Assembly: GCF_009799925.1 (NCBI RefSeq)
Contig: NZ_WELK01000003.1
Coordinates: 407,774-471,773, forward strand
Direction of reading: 5' to 3'
DNA length: 64,000 nucleotides
Source of the DNA: Pseudomonas sp. R-28-1W-6
GTDB taxonomy: Bacteria; Pseudomonadota; Gammaproteobacteria; Pseudomonadales; Pseudomonadaceae
Each line of letters starts with the position of its first letter. The stretch's first letter is position 1. Under the pieces are notes generated by a model. That model was not told where the DNA came from, made no database searches, and worked only from the letters and a program-made list of their open reading frames with translations. Of the stretch, positions 27,014 to 37,786 are shown one piece after another. Both the position numbers and the translations under genes were made by a program.

Positions 27014-28282
27014 TTAGCCGTTGAACACGTCATCCACCGACTTCAGCGGGTAGTTCTTCGGGTACGGCAGGGTCGCCACGCCGGTCTCGATCGCCGCCTT
27101 GGCCACGGCATCGGAGATCACGGTGATCAGACGTGCATCCATCGGCTTCGGAATGATGTACTCGCGACCGAAGCTCAGCGCGATGCCGCCATAGGCGTCG
27201 CAGACTTCCTGCGGCACCGGCAGCTTGGCCAGGTCACGCAGGGCCAGCGCGGCGGCGATCTTCATCTCTTCGTTGATGCGGGTCGCACGCACGTCCAGCG
27301 CACCGCGGAAGATGAAGGGGAAGCCGAGCACATTGTTGACCTGGTTCGGGTAGTCCGAACGACCGGTCGCCATGATCACGTCCGGGCGCGCTTCGCGGGC
27401 CAGTTCCGGCTTGATCTCCGGATCCGGGTTGGAGCAGGCGAACACGATCGGGTTCGGCGCCATGCGCTTGAGGTCTTCCGCGCTCAGCAGGTTGGCGCCG
27501 GACAGGCCAACGAACACGTCGGCGCCGTCGAGGGCGTCGGACAGGGTGCGCTTGTCGGTCTCGTGGGCGAACACCGCCTTGTACTGGTTGAGGTCGTCGC
27601 GACCGGCATGGATCACGCCCTTGCGGTCGTTCATGAAGATGTTCTCGACCTTGGCGCCCATGCTCACCAGCAGCTTCATGCAGGAGATCGCGGCGGCACC
27701 GGCGCCGAGGCAGACGATCTTGGCCTCCGGCAGGTTCTTGCCGGCGATTTCCAGGGCGTTGAGCATGCCGGCCGCGGTGACGATGGCGGTGCCGTGCTGG
27801 TCATCGTGGAACACCGGAATGTCGCACTGTTCGATCAGCGCGCGCTCGATCTCGAAGCACTCGGGTGCCTTGATATCTTCCAGGTTGATGCCACCGAAGG
27901 TGATGGAGATGCGCTTGACCGTGTCGATGAAGGCCTGCGGGCTCTCGGAGTCGACTTCGATGTCGAATACGTCGATACCGGCGAAACGCTTGAACAGCAC
28001 GCCCTTGCCTTCCATCACCGGCTTGGAGGCCAGCGGGCCGAGGTTGCCCAGGCCGAGAATAGCGGTACCGTCGGAAATCACTGCCACCAGGTTGCCCTTG
28101 CCGGTATAGCGATAGGCCAGTTCGGCATCGCGGGCAATCTCGCGCACCGGCTCAGCCACACCCGGGCTGTAGGCCAGGGACAGGTCGCGGGCAGTGGCAG
28201 TGGGCTTGGTCAGTTCCACGCTCAGTTTTCCCGGACGGGGCTGGGCGTGGTACTCGAGAGCGGCAGTTTTCAAATCGGACAT
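27014..28282 (-). CDS. maeB: malic enzyme (NADP-dependent type)
   Basis: A 422-residue malic enzyme that oxidatively decarboxylates malate to pyruvate. The N-terminal malic domain has the SLAYSPGVAEPVREIA segment, and the NAD(P) domain follows with VCLGAGAAAISCMKLL. It is the short form; the C-terminal phosphotransacetylase domain of E. coli MaeB (about 760 residues) is absent, as is usual in pseudomonads. ATG 28282 starts the conserved SDLKTAALEYHAQPRPGK sequence; the 23-residue upstream extension is unlikely. Cofactor choice is by family, not read from residues. Confidence 0.92.
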   Translation of the reverse strand: MSDLKTAALEYHAQPRPGKLSVELTKPTATARDLSLAYSPGVAEPVREIARDAELAYRYTGKGNLVAVISDGTAILGLGNLGPLASKPVMEGKGVLFKRFAGIDVFDIEVDSESPQAFIDTVKRISITFGGINLEDIKAPECFEIERALIEQCDIPVFHDDQHGTAIVTAAGMLNALEIAGKNLPEAKIVCLGAGAAAISCMKLLVSMGAKVENIFMNDRKGVIHAGRDDLNQYKAVFAHETDKRTLSDALDGADVFVGLSGANLLSAEDLKRMAPNPIVFACSNPDPEIKPELAREARPDVIMATGRSDYPNQVNNVLGFPFIFRGALDVRATRINEEMKIAAALALRDLAKLPVPQEVCDAYGGIALSFGREYIIPKPMDARLITVISDAVAKAAIETGVATLPYPKNYPLKSVDDVFNG

Positions 28283-28377
28283 GTTGGCTATTCCCGCTTT
28301 TGCTGTGAAACGCAGGCGAGCGAGCATACGCAAGATGGCTGACGCCGACAAGGCCGCTCTACGCGGGCTGCGGCGCC

Positions 28378-29817
28378 CTAGCGCACCATCTTCAGCCAGG
28401 CCTCGGGGCGCGGTTGCCCGCTCGGGTACAGGCCGTTGAGCAGGCGCAGGCGCGTCAGCGGATCGCCCTCGACGCTCATCTGCCCGCTCAGCGCCTCCAG
28501 CCCCTGGCCGGGCTTGAGCTGCACCAGACGCAGGCGGCGCGGCTCGGTCAGCTCACGCTCCTGCGCCTGCAGCGGACGGAAACTGCGGATCACCTCGAGG
28601 AACCGCTCATCCTGGCTTTCCAGCGAAGCACGACCCTTGACCGCGGCCACGAAGAGGAACGCCTGCTTCTCGCGCATGATCACCGCCACCCGCTTGGCCG
28701 CCGCCCCCGGCACCACGCCAGTGGCGACCTCCAGCCCGGCCTGGCGGAAACTGTCCTGCTGCACCAACTGCTGGCGGCCGGCACGGCGGCCGAGGTATTC
28801 CTGCGCCGTCGCCGGCTGCGCCAGGGGCTCGAGGCTCATGACCACGAACGCCTGCTGATCGGGGGCGTGCATGATCACCGCATCGGCCCGATTGATCAGC
28901 TCCCAGCCCGGCGGGAAGGCCAGGGTGAAATCCAGCCCACCATGATAGAAGCGCTGCCCGCGGCGCACGCCGGCATCGGCCGAGTCGCCGAAGGGCATGC
29001 CCTCGATCTGCTGCAGATAGGCATCCCGGCCGACCTCGCCCTGGCCGCTGGCCAGCGGGCTGGCGGCGGCCACCACCTGACGCAGGCGGGTATCGTTGTC
29101 CGGGTGGGTGTCGAATAGGCCGTGGTAGCCGGACGGTGGCACCTCCTGCCCCTTGGCCTGGGCCTGGTCGCGGGCGAAGTCCTCCTGAGCCTTGAGCACC
29201 TTGACCACCTCGATCATCGCCTGCGGGTCATAGCCGCTGCGCGCCAGGTATTGCGCGCCGAGGCCATCGGCCTCCAGCTCCATGTCGCGCCCGTAGCCGC
29301 TGACGAAGGCACCGCCCAGGACATTGGTCAGATCGCCCGCCGCGCCGACCCCGGTGCCCACCGCCACTGCCTGGCCGAGGATGTTCCAGGCCGTCGACTG
29401 GCTCTGCTGGCGCACGCTGTGGCGAGCGGTAACGTGGCCGACCTCGTGACCGAGCACTGCCGCCAGCTCGGCCTCCGAACCGAGGTAGGCCATCAGCCCG
29501 CGGTGGATATAGATATGCCCGCCCGGCACGGCGAAGGCGTTGATGTCCGGGCTGTCGATGACCGTGAAGCGGTACTGCAACTGGCTGCGATGACCATGGC
29601 GGGCAACCCGCTCGCCGACCTGCTGCACATAGGCCTGCAGCTTTTCATCGGGGTAGCGCGGGTACTGCTTGAGGATTTCCTGGCTGTAGCGCTGGCCCAG
29701 CTCGATTTCCTGCCGCTCGCTCATCATCACGAAATCGGTGCGCCCGGTCGCCGGATTGACGGCGCAACCGACCAGCTGCCACAGCACGACCAGCAACAAC
29801 GCACAACGCACAATCAT
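28378..29817 (-). CDS. M48-family zinc metalloprotease lipoprotein
   Basis: A 479-residue lipoprotein. The lipobox LVGC ends at Cys18, so the protein is anchored in the envelope. The zinc motif HEVGH is at 124-128, with a third ligand in the downstream MELEADGLGAQYL segment. A C-terminal region of about 220 residues without TPR motifs follows, unlike BepA. It probably degrades or matures envelope proteins in the periplasm, in the manner of LoiP/BepA-type proteases; the substrate is unknown. It overlaps the upstream nuclease gene by 4 bases (ATGA) and so is probably translated with it. Confidence 0.85.
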   Translation of the reverse strand: MIVRCALLLVVLWQLVGCAVNPATGRTDFVMMSERQEIELGQRYSQEILKQYPRYPDEKLQAYVQQVGERVARHGHRSQLQYRFTVIDSPDINAFAVPGGHIYIHRGLMAYLGSEAELAAVLGHEVGHVTARHSVRQQSQSTAWNILGQAVAVGTGVGAAGDLTNVLGGAFVSGYGRDMELEADGLGAQYLARSGYDPQAMIEVVKVLKAQEDFARDQAQAKGQEVPPSGYHGLFDTHPDNDTRLRQVVAAASPLASGQGEVGRDAYLQQIEGMPFGDSADAGVRRGQRFYHGGLDFTLAFPPGWELINRADAVIMHAPDQQAFVVMSLEPLAQPATAQEYLGRRAGRQQLVQQDSFRQAGLEVATGVVPGAAAKRVAVIMREKQAFLFVAAVKGRASLESQDERFLEVIRSFRPLQAQERELTEPRRLRLVQLKPGQGLEALSGQMSVEGDPLTRLRLLNGLYPSGQPRPEAWLKMVR

Positions 29818-30614
29818 GGCAACACCTCGAGCATGGCCGCATGGGTAAGGGACAGCATCCAGCGCGCCTGCTGCGCATTTACGCCGCCTCTTCGCGCCCG
29901 GTCAACCACCCAGCCGCGCGCCTCGACCTCGCGCCCGACCAGCCCCTGCAGCGCGGCGAGATCGAAATACCCCAGAAGCTTAGGCTCTATCCGCAGCACC
30001 AGCGGCCCCTGCAGCTCCAGCCACAAGCCGCCGCGATTGCGCTGCACGCGCTCGACGCGCCCGCGCACCAGGGCGAAGCCGCCGCGCTCGAGCGCCTGCG
30101 CCGCCACCACTGGGCTGCTGCGCCACAGGCCCAGACGGCCGCCGCGGGCCTGCCGCTCGGCCTGGCGCTGGCAGTCGACCAGCCCGCTAGCCGGCTCGAA
30201 CGCCACCTGATAGGCCAGCCCCTCGGCAAGCAACTGCGCCTCCAGGTTGCGCCCGGCGTCATCGTAGACGTGCGCCAGGGTGCGCCCGTAGTGATCGCGC
30301 GCCGGCTCGCCCGGACGCAGGCCGACGCGCCCGCCATTGGCCTCGACCAGCAGCTGCAGGCGCCGGCGCGCCGCCTCGGCGAACGGCTGTGCGCCCTGGC
30401 CGTTGCGCGCCCGCTCGGGCGCATTGAGGCCGATCAGGCGCACGCTGCGGCCGTCGGCCAGGCGCAGGGTATCGCCATCCACCACCCGCTCGACCTTGAG
30501 CTGCGGCAGCGCCGGCGGCAGCGGACAGAAAGCCCAGGCCGGCACAAGCAGAAACGCGGAAACGAAAAAGGCGCCCACCAGGGACGCCTTTTTCAGCAGC
30601 GCGGCACAACCCAT
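29814..30614 (-). CDS. secreted thermonuclease-like (SNase) protein
   Basis: A 266-residue protein with a signal peptide (KK at 8-9, hydrophobic core, cleavage likely after AWA at 28) and a staphylococcal-nuclease OB-fold. Conserved catalytic positions are Asp46 and Asp48 in VVDGDT, Arg59, Glu67 and Arg111 (YGR). The position equivalent to SNase Asp40 is Asn64 and that of Thr41 is Ala65. A C-terminal extension of about 110 residues (LVRGRVERV...GREVEARGWVVDRARRG) looks like a second OB-type region. It would act on nucleic acid in the periplasm or outside. The start lies 26 bases after the rpmE stop, and codons 8-16 contain an intrinsic terminator. Confidence 0.8.
   Translation of the reverse strand: MGCAALLKKASLVGAFFVSAFLLVPAWAFCPLPPALPQLKVERVVDGDTLRLADGRSVRLIGLNAPERARNGQGAQPFAEAARRRLQLLVEANGGRVGLRPGEPARDHYGRTLAHVYDDAGRNLEAQLLAEGLAYQVAFEPASGLVDCQRQAERQARGGRLGLWRSSPVVAAQALERGGFALVRGRVERVQRNRGGLWLELQGPLVLRIEPKLLGYFDLAALQGLVGREVEARGWVVDRARRGGVNAQQARWMLSLTHAAMLEVLP
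30565..30593. terminator. intrinsic terminator inside the nuclease signal-peptide codons
   Basis: AAAAAGGCG and CGCCTTTTT form a 9-base stem around an 11-base loop, ending in a T-run on the minus strand. It lies 48-76 bases past the rpmE stop codon, so it should end rpmE transcripts, yet it also encodes residues 8-16 of the nuclease precursor. Confidence 0.75.
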
Positions 30615-30640
30615 GAGGTCGCCCGTGGCAGCTCGGATGC

Positions 30641-30853
30641 TTACTTGGAGCCGAACACGCCGAAACGCTGGTTGAAGCGATCGATACGGCCGCCGGTGTC
30701 CAGCACTTTCTGCTTACCGGTGTAGAACGGGTGGCACTCGGAGCAAACGTCCAGGCTCAGCGACTTGCACAGAGTCGAACGGGTCTTGATCACGTTGCCG
30801 CAGCTGCAGGTTGCGCTGACTTCTTCGTACTGGGGATGGATATCGGCTTTCAT
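30641..30853 (-). CDS. rpmE: 50S ribosomal protein L31 (zinc-ribbon form)
   Basis: A 70-residue large-subunit protein. The zinc-binding cysteines 16, 18, 37 and 40 (CSC and CSEC) mark the C+ form, and [18 protein letters not shown] is the family signature. It is the standard length. It is divergent from priA, with a 160-base shared promoter gap, and is followed by the nuclease-protease pair. Confidence 0.98.
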   Translation of the reverse strand: MKADIHPQYEEVSATCSCGNVIKTRSTLCKSLSLDVCSECHPFYTGKQKVLDTGGRIDRFNQRFGVFGSK

Positions 30854-31013
30854 CGCACTTTCCTCGGTTGGTGTGCCGCCACCAGGCTTGCTGCCGGGTA
30901 CCGCACGGAAATAGGCCGCGGATCATACCAGAGCACGCCGGCCGCGCAAGCCACCCGTCGATCAGGGCGACGCGCGGCCGTGTTAGCATCGCCGCGTCCA
31001 TTGGGAGCCTGCT

Positions 31014-33233
31014 GTGCCCGACACCATTCTACGCCTCGCCCTGCCCTCGCCGCTGCGCCGCCTGTTCGACTACCGCGCGCCCGCCGGCGTGCCGCGCAGC
31101 GCCCTGCAGCCGGGCATGCGCCTGCGCGTGCCGTTCGGCCGCCGCGAGATGATCGGCGTGCTGATCGAGGTGGTCGAACACAGCGAAGTTCCCCTGGACA
31201 AGCTCAAGCCGGCCCTGCAGCTGCTCGACCGCCACACACCGCTACCGGCGCCCCTGTTCAAGCTGTGCCTGTGGACTGCCCAGTACTACCAGCACAGCCT
31301 CGGCGACACCCTCAGCTGGGCCCTGCCGGTGCTGCTGCGCCAGGGCGAACCGGCCGAGGCGCGCCAGGAGCGTTTCTGGCACGCCAGCGCGGCGGCCGAC
31401 CTCAACGACCCGCGCCTGGCCCGCGCACCGCGCCAGCGCGAGGCGCTGCGCACCCTGGCCCAGCATCCCCACGGCGTGGCACACGGCCTGCTGAGCAAGC
31501 TGCAACTGAACAAGGACAGCCTCGACCTGCTGCTGGAGAAGGGCCTGGTGCAAGTCGAGATCCGCCGCAACGCCGCGCCGGTCCGTCACGGCGGCTGGCT
31601 GGCTCAGCCGGAGCTGCCGCTGAACGCCGAGCAGCGCGCCGCCTTCCACAGCGTGCAGGCCGGCATGCACGGCTTCCATGCCTTCCTCCTGTACGGCGTC
31701 ACCGGCAGCGGCAAGACCGAGGTCTACCTGCAGCTGATCCGCCACTGCCTGGAGGCCGGCAAGCAGGCCCTGGTGCTGATCCCGGAGATCAACCTCGGCC
31801 CGCAGACCCTGGAGCGCTTCGCCCGCCGCTTCAACGCACGGATCGCCCTGCTGCACTCCGGGGTCAACGACCGCGACCGCCTGGACGCCTGGCTGGCGGC
31901 GCGCGACGGCGAGGCGGACATCGTCATCGGCACCCGCTCGGCGCTGTTCACCCCACTGAAGAACCCCGGGCTGATCATCATCGACGAGGAGCACGATGCC
32001 TCCTATAAGCAGCAGGAAGGCCTGCGCTACCACGCCCGCGACCTGGCCCTGGTGCGCGCCCGCCAGGAAAACCTGCCGATCGTCCTCGGCTCGGCCACGC
32101 CCTCCCTGGAAAGCCTGCACAACGCCCACGCCGGCCGCTACGCCCTGCTCAAGCTGACCCAGCGCGCCGGCGGCGCCCAGCCGCCGCGCTTCCTGCGCCT
32201 GGACGTGAAGAGCCTGCCGCTCGACTCCGGCATCTCCGGTCCGCTGCAGCAGGCCATCGGCCAGACCCTGGCCGCCGGCCAGCAGGTGCTGGTGTTCCTC
32301 AACCGCCGCGGCTTCGCCCCGACCCTGCTGTGTCACGACTGCGGCTGGATCAGCCAGTGCCAGCGCTGCGACGCACGCATGACCCTGCACCAGCGCTCCG
32401 GCGAGCTGCGCTGCCACCACTGCGGGCATGCCGAACGGCCGCCGCGGCAGTGCCCGGACTGCGGTACCGTCGACCTGCGCCCGGTCGGCGCCGGCACCGA
32501 GCGCGCCGAGGAGCGCCTGAACATCCTCTTCCCGGATTTTCCGGTGCTGCGCATCGACCGCGACACCACCGCGCGCAAGGGCACCATGGACAAGCTGTTC
32601 AGCACCATCAGCCGCGGCGAGCCGTGCATCCTAGTCGGCACGCAGATGCTCGCCAAGGGTCACCACTTCCCGCGCGTCACCCTGGTGGCCATCCTCGATG
32701 CCGACGGCGGCCTGTACTCCGCGGACTTTCGCGCCAGCGAGCGCATGGCCCAGCTGATCGTCCAGGTCGCCGGGCGCGCCGGACGGGCCGAGGAGCCGGG
32801 CAAGGTGATCATCCAGTCGCACCTGGCCGACCACCCGCTGCTGGTCCAGCTCACCGAGCAGGGCTACCCGGCCTTCGCCGAGCAGGCCTTGAGCGAACGG
32901 CGCGGCGCCGGCCTGCCGCCGTTCGCCCACCTCGCCCTGCTGCGCGCCGAGGCGCACAAGCCGGGCCAGGCCGAGGCCTTCCTCGACGAGGCCTGCACCT
33001 ACGCCGAACAGCTGCAACAGGAACTGCAGCTACCGGCCATCGAACTGCTCGGCCCGGTCCCCGCGCCGATGGAGCGCCGCGCCGGCCGCCATCGCGCCCA
33101 GCTGTTGCTGCAGGCCGGCAGCCGCGCGCCGCTGCACAAGCTGCTGGGCGCCTGGCTGCCGATCCTCGAAGCCATGCCGGGCGGCCGTGCGGTGCGCTGG
33201 TCGCTGGATGTCGACCCCATCGATCTGTTCTGA
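31014..33233 (+). CDS. priA: primosomal replication restart helicase PriA
   Basis: A 739-residue superfamily-2 helicase that reloads the replisome at collapsed forks. An N-terminal 3'-DNA-binding domain (about 1-105) is followed by a winged helix, Walker A GVTGSGKT at 228-235, DEEH in the Walker B region, and a zinc-binding insert with four cysteine pairs (CHDC, CQRC, CHHC, CPDC). Helicase motifs V and VI (QVAGRAGR) follow. All motifs are intact. The start is GTG at 31014, preceded by GGGAG. Confidence 0.97.
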   Translation: MPDTILRLALPSPLRRLFDYRAPAGVPRSALQPGMRLRVPFGRREMIGVLIEVVEHSEVPLDKLKPALQLLDRHTPLPAPLFKLCLWTAQYYQHSLGDTLSWALPVLLRQGEPAEARQERFWHASAAADLNDPRLARAPRQREALRTLAQHPHGVAHGLLSKLQLNKDSLDLLLEKGLVQVEIRRNAAPVRHGGWLAQPELPLNAEQRAAFHSVQAGMHGFHAFLLYGVTGSGKTEVYLQLIRHCLEAGKQALVLIPEINLGPQTLERFARRFNARIALLHSGVNDRDRLDAWLAARDGEADIVIGTRSALFTPLKNPGLIIIDEEHDASYKQQEGLRYHARDLALVRARQENLPIVLGSATPSLESLHNAHAGRYALLKLTQRAGGAQPPRFLRLDVKSLPLDSGISGPLQQAIGQTLAAGQQVLVFLNRRGFAPTLLCHDCGWISQCQRCDARMTLHQRSGELRCHHCGHAERPPRQCPDCGTVDLRPVGAGTERAEERLNILFPDFPVLRIDRDTTARKGTMDKLFSTISRGEPCILVGTQMLAKGHHFPRVTLVAILDADGGLYSADFRASERMAQLIVQVAGRAGRAEEPGKVIIQSHLADHPLLVQLTEQGYPAFAEQALSERRGAGLPPFAHLALLRAEAHKPGQAEAFLDEACTYAEQLQQELQLPAIELLGPVPAPMERRAGRHRAQLLLQAGSRAPLHKLLGAWLPILEAMPGGRAVRWSLDVDPIDLF

Positions 33234-33289
33234 ACGCCCCATTCCAGCAGGCTGCACGCAGCTTTTGCCGACCGCCTGGAGCGTGCGAC

Positions 33290-33319
33290 TTGAAGCCACG
33301 CCCCCCGGCCACGGATAAT
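33290..33319 (+). promoter_or_regulatory. candidate sigma-70 promoter for argS
   Basis: TTGAAG (33290-33295) and GATAAT (33314-33319) are 18 bases apart, 39 bases before the argS start codon in the 124-base gap after priA. Confidence 0.5.
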
Positions 33320-33357
33320 GCCCAGTTTTCGACCCGCCACGGCCGACCGAGCAGACC

Positions 33358-35097
33358 ATGAAAGACACTATTCGCCACCTGATCCAGCAAGCCCTGACCC
33401 GCCTCACCGCCGAGGGCGTGCTGCCCGAGGGCCTGAGCCCGGTGATCCAGGTGGAGAACACCAAGGACAAGAGCAACGGCGACTTCGCCAGCAACATCGC
33501 CATGATGCTGGCCAAGCCGGCCGCCATGAAGCCGCGCGAGCTGGCCGAGAAGCTGGTCGCCGCCCTGCCGGACGACGCCCAGGTGAGCAAGGTCGAGATC
33601 GCCGGCCCCGGCTTCCTCAACTTCTTCCAGAACAGCGACGCCCTGGCCCAGCGCCTGGAAGCGGCGCTGGCCGACGCCAGGCTCGGCGTGCGCAAGGCCG
33701 GCCCGGCGCAGCGCGTGGTGGTCGATCTGTCGGCGCCCAACCTGGCCAAGGAAATGCACGTCGGCCACCTGCGTTCGACCATCATCGGCGACGGCGTGGC
33801 GCGCGTCCTGGAGTTCCTCGGCGACACCGTGATCCGGCAGAACCACGTCGGCGACTGGGGCACCCAGTTCGGCATGCTGCTGGCCTACATGCAGGAACAA
33901 CCGGTCGACAGCGAGGCCGGCCTGGCCGACCTGGAGGGCTTCTACCGCGCGGCGAAGAAGCGCTTCGACGAGTCGTCCGAATTCGCCGACCGCGCCCGCC
34001 AGCTGGTGGTCCAGCTGCAGGCCGGCGACGCCGACTGCCTGCGCCTGTGGCACCGTTTCAACGACATTTCCCTGAGCCACTGCCAGGCGCTGTACGACCG
34101 CCTCGGCGTGAAGCTCTCGATGGCCGACGTCAAGGGCGAGAGCGCCTACAACGACGACCTGGCCAACGTGATCGCCGACCTCAAGGCCAAGGGCCTGCTC
34201 AGCGAGAGCGAAGGCGCCCAGTGTGTGTTCATGGACGAGTTCAAGAACGCCGAAGGCAACCCGCTGCCGCTGATCGTGCAGAAGGCCGGCGGCGGCTACC
34301 TGTACGCCACCACCGACCTGGCCGCCACCCGCTACCGCGCCAGCGTGCTGAAGGCCGACCGCGTGCTGTACTTCGTCGACCAGCGCCAGGCCCTGCACTT
34401 CCAGATGGTCTTCGCCGCCGCCCGCCTGGCCGGCTTCGTCCCGGCGGAGATGCAGCTGGAGCACATGGGCTTCGGCACCATGAACGGTGCCGACGGCCGT
34501 CCGTTCAAGACCCGCGACGGCGGCACGGTGAAGCTGGTCGACCTGATCAACGAGGCCGAAGAGCGCGCCTACAGCCTGGTCAAGGCCAAGAACCCCGAGC
34601 TGGACGACACCGAGCTGCGCCAGATCGCCCGCGCCGTGGGCGTGGGTGCGGTGAAGTACGCCGACCTGTCCAAGCACCGCACCAGCGACTACAGCTTCAA
34701 CTTTGAACTGATGCTGAGCTTCGAGGGCAATACCGCGCCCTACCTGCTGTACGCCTACACCCGCGTGGCCAGCGTGTTCCGCAAGCTGGGCAAGAGCGTC
34801 GAGGAAATTGGCGGGCAAATCAGCCTGGGCGCCGAGCAGGAACAAGCCCTGGCCGGCAAGCTGGCGCAGTTCGCCGACGTGCTTAACGGCATCGCCGACA
34901 AGGGCACCCCACACCTGCTGTGCGCCTACCTGTACGACCTGGCCGGGCTGTTCTCCAGCTTCTACGAGAACTGCCCGATCCTCTCCGCCGAGGACGAGGC
35001 GCTGCGCAACAGCCGCCTGCGCCTGGCCGCGCTGACCGGGCGCACCCTCAAGCAGGGCCTGGAGCTGCTCGGCCTGGATACCCTGGAGCGCATGTAA
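33358..35097 (+). CDS. argS: arginyl-tRNA synthetase
   Basis: A 579-residue class I synthetase charging tRNA-Arg. The N-terminal Add-1 domain (about 1-110) is followed by the HIGH motif as HVGH at 134-137 ([13 protein letters not shown]), the nucleotide fold and a C-terminal DALR anticodon-binding domain ([17 protein letters not shown]). The canonical KMSKS is replaced by an [11 protein letters not shown] loop, as in many bacterial ArgRS. The stop codon is followed directly by the GTG of the SPOR gene. Confidence 0.97.
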   Translation: MKDTIRHLIQQALTRLTAEGVLPEGLSPVIQVENTKDKSNGDFASNIAMMLAKPAAMKPRELAEKLVAALPDDAQVSKVEIAGPGFLNFFQNSDALAQRLEAALADARLGVRKAGPAQRVVVDLSAPNLAKEMHVGHLRSTIIGDGVARVLEFLGDTVIRQNHVGDWGTQFGMLLAYMQEQPVDSEAGLADLEGFYRAAKKRFDESSEFADRARQLVVQLQAGDADCLRLWHRFNDISLSHCQALYDRLGVKLSMADVKGESAYNDDLANVIADLKAKGLLSESEGAQCVFMDEFKNAEGNPLPLIVQKAGGGYLYATTDLAATRYRASVLKADRVLYFVDQRQALHFQMVFAAARLAGFVPAEMQLEHMGFGTMNGADGRPFKTRDGGTVKLVDLINEAEERAYSLVKAKNPELDDTELRQIARAVGVGAVKYADLSKHRTSDYSFNFELMLSFEGNTAPYLLYAYTRVASVFRKLGKSVEEIGGQISLGAEQEQALAGKLAQFADVLNGIADKGTPHLLCAYLYDLAGLFSSFYENCPILSAEDEALRNSRLRLAALTGRTLKQGLELLGLDTLERM

Positions 35098-35790
35098 GTG
35101 GCGGCAAAGAAGAAGCCCGCGCCCAAGCGCGGCGCCAGCCGCTACCAGGCACCGGCGAAGAAGCCGGTGCCTGGCTGGGTGTGGCTGGCCTGCGGCCTGC
35201 TGATCGGCGGCTTCATGGTGTTCCTGTTCAGCCTCGAGCCGGGCCGCGACGGCATCAAGCGCGCCAAACCCGAGGAGGCGCAGCGCCCCGGCAGCACGCC
35301 GACCGGTGGGCCGGCCAAGCCACCAGCCGGCAAGCCGGAAGCGCCCAAGCCGAAGTACGACTTCTACACCCTGCTGCCGGAATCCGAGGTCATCGTGCCG
35401 CCGGAGGCTCTGCCGACCGAGAAACAAGCGGCCGAGAGCAAGCCGGTGACGCCGGAGGAAGCGGCGAAGATCGACGCCGCGCGCGCCGAAGCCCTGCTCA
35501 ACGGCCAGACTCCGCCACCGCCGCCGGTGGTGGCCAAGACGCCGGCCACCACCCAGTTCTTCCTCCAGGCCGGTTCCTTCCGCAAGCAGGACGACGCCGA
35601 CAAGGTGCGCGCGCAGATCATCCTGCTCGGCCAGAACGTGCAGGTGGAATCCGGCACGGTGCGCGAGGAAACCTGGTACCGCGTGCTGGTCGGCCCCTAC
35701 GCCAATCGCGAGCAGCTGGCCAGCGCGCAGAAGCAGCTGGCTGGCAGCGGTTTCAGCAATCTCTTGCTACAACAGCGGCAGAGCCGCTGA
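35098..35790 (+). CDS. SPOR-domain protein (FtsN-like)
   Basis: A 230-residue bitopic protein. It has a basic cytoplasmic tail (AAKKKPAPKRGASRYQ), a membrane helix at about 25-46 (GWVWLACGLLIGGFMVFLFS), a Pro/Lys-rich periplasmic linker and a C-terminal SPOR domain (about 152-228, TQFFLQAGSFRKQDDADKVRAQI) that binds septal peptidoglycan. The layout resembles FtsN and the argS-linked SPOR proteins of pseudomonads. The start is a GTG touching the argS TAA with no spacing, so translation depends on termination of argS or on a site inside it. Confidence 0.85.
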   Translation: MAAKKKPAPKRGASRYQAPAKKPVPGWVWLACGLLIGGFMVFLFSLEPGRDGIKRAKPEEAQRPGSTPTGGPAKPPAGKPEAPKPKYDFYTLLPESEVIVPPEALPTEKQAAESKPVTPEEAAKIDAARAEALLNGQTPPPPPVVAKTPATTQFFLQAGSFRKQDDADKVRAQIILLGQNVQVESGTVREETWYRVLVGPYANREQLASAQKQLAGSGFSNLLLQQRQSR

Positions 35791-35811
35791 TCCGCGATTT
35801 GTGACCGCCCG

Positions 35812-35840
35812 GTTGAAAAGCCGGGCCGGCCACCCCATCT
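35812..35840 (+). promoter_or_regulatory. heat-shock (sigma-32) promoter of hslVU
   Basis: TTGAAA at 35813-35818 and CCCCATCT at 35833-35840 are separated by 14 bases, a near-exact match to the RpoH consensus. It lies about 47 bases before the hslV start. The -35 also sits inside a CCCGG...CCGGG hairpin (35809-35826). Confidence 0.8.
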
Positions 35841-35886
35841 GATCTCCATTCGGGCAACTTCGCCCCGCTGCGTGGAGATTCTCCCC

Positions 35887-36417
35887 TTGACCACCATCGT
35901 TTCAGTGCGCCGCAACGGCAAAGTCGTCATGGGCGGCGACGGCCAGGTCTCGCTCGGCAATACCGTGATGAAAGGCAACGCCAAGAAGGTTCGCCGCCTG
36001 TATCACGGCCAGGTGCTGGCCGGCTTCGCCGGCGCCACCGCCGACGCCTTCACCCTGTTCGAGCGTTTCGAGGGGCAACTGGAGAAGCACCAGGGCCACC
36101 TGGTGCGCGCCGCCGTCGAATTGGCCAAGGACTGGCGCACCGACCGTTCGCTGAGCCGCCTGGAAGCCATGCTGGCGGTGGCCAACAAGGACGCCTCGCT
36201 GATCATCACCGGCAACGGTGACGTGGTCGAACCCGAGCAGGGCCTGATCGCCATGGGCTCCGGCGGCGGCTTCGCCCAGGCCGCGGCCATGGCCCTGCTG
36301 CAGAAAACCGATCTCTCCGCCCGTGAGATCACCGAAACCGCATTGAACATTGCCGGTTCCATCTGTGTCTTCACCAATCAGAATCTGACCATCGAGGAAG
36401 AAGACTGCGCCGAATAA
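35887..36417 (+). CDS. hslV: ATP-dependent protease peptidase subunit HslV
   Basis: A 176-residue proteasome-like peptidase that forms a double hexamer with HslU. After Met removal the N-terminal threonine of [19 protein letters not shown] is the nucleophile, so the start must be the TTG at 35887. A GGAGA lies nine bases upstream. A GTG at 35872 would add five residues and bury the nucleophile, and is rejected. It is driven by the heat-shock promoter just upstream and followed 23 bases later by hslU. Confidence 0.96.
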   Translation: MTTIVSVRRNGKVVMGGDGQVSLGNTVMKGNAKKVRRLYHGQVLAGFAGATADAFTLFERFEGQLEKHQGHLVRAAVELAKDWRTDRSLSRLEAMLAVANKDASLIITGNGDVVEPEQGLIAMGSGGGFAQAAAMALLQKTDLSAREITETALNIAGSICVFTNQNLTIEEEDCAE

Positions 36418-36440
36418 GCGCGGCTTCCGGAGCCCACCCC

Positions 36441-37781
<1,341 letters not shown>

Positions 37782-37786
37782 CGGTT

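Noticed and set aside
27014..28282. Truncation of MaeB
   Set aside because: The 422-residue form without the phosphotransacetylase domain is normal in pseudomonads.
34480..34560. Missing KMSKS motif in ArgRS as a sign of a defective enzyme
   Set aside because: Many bacterial arginyl-tRNA synthetases lack canonical KMSKS and use a different loop; the rest of the protein is intact.
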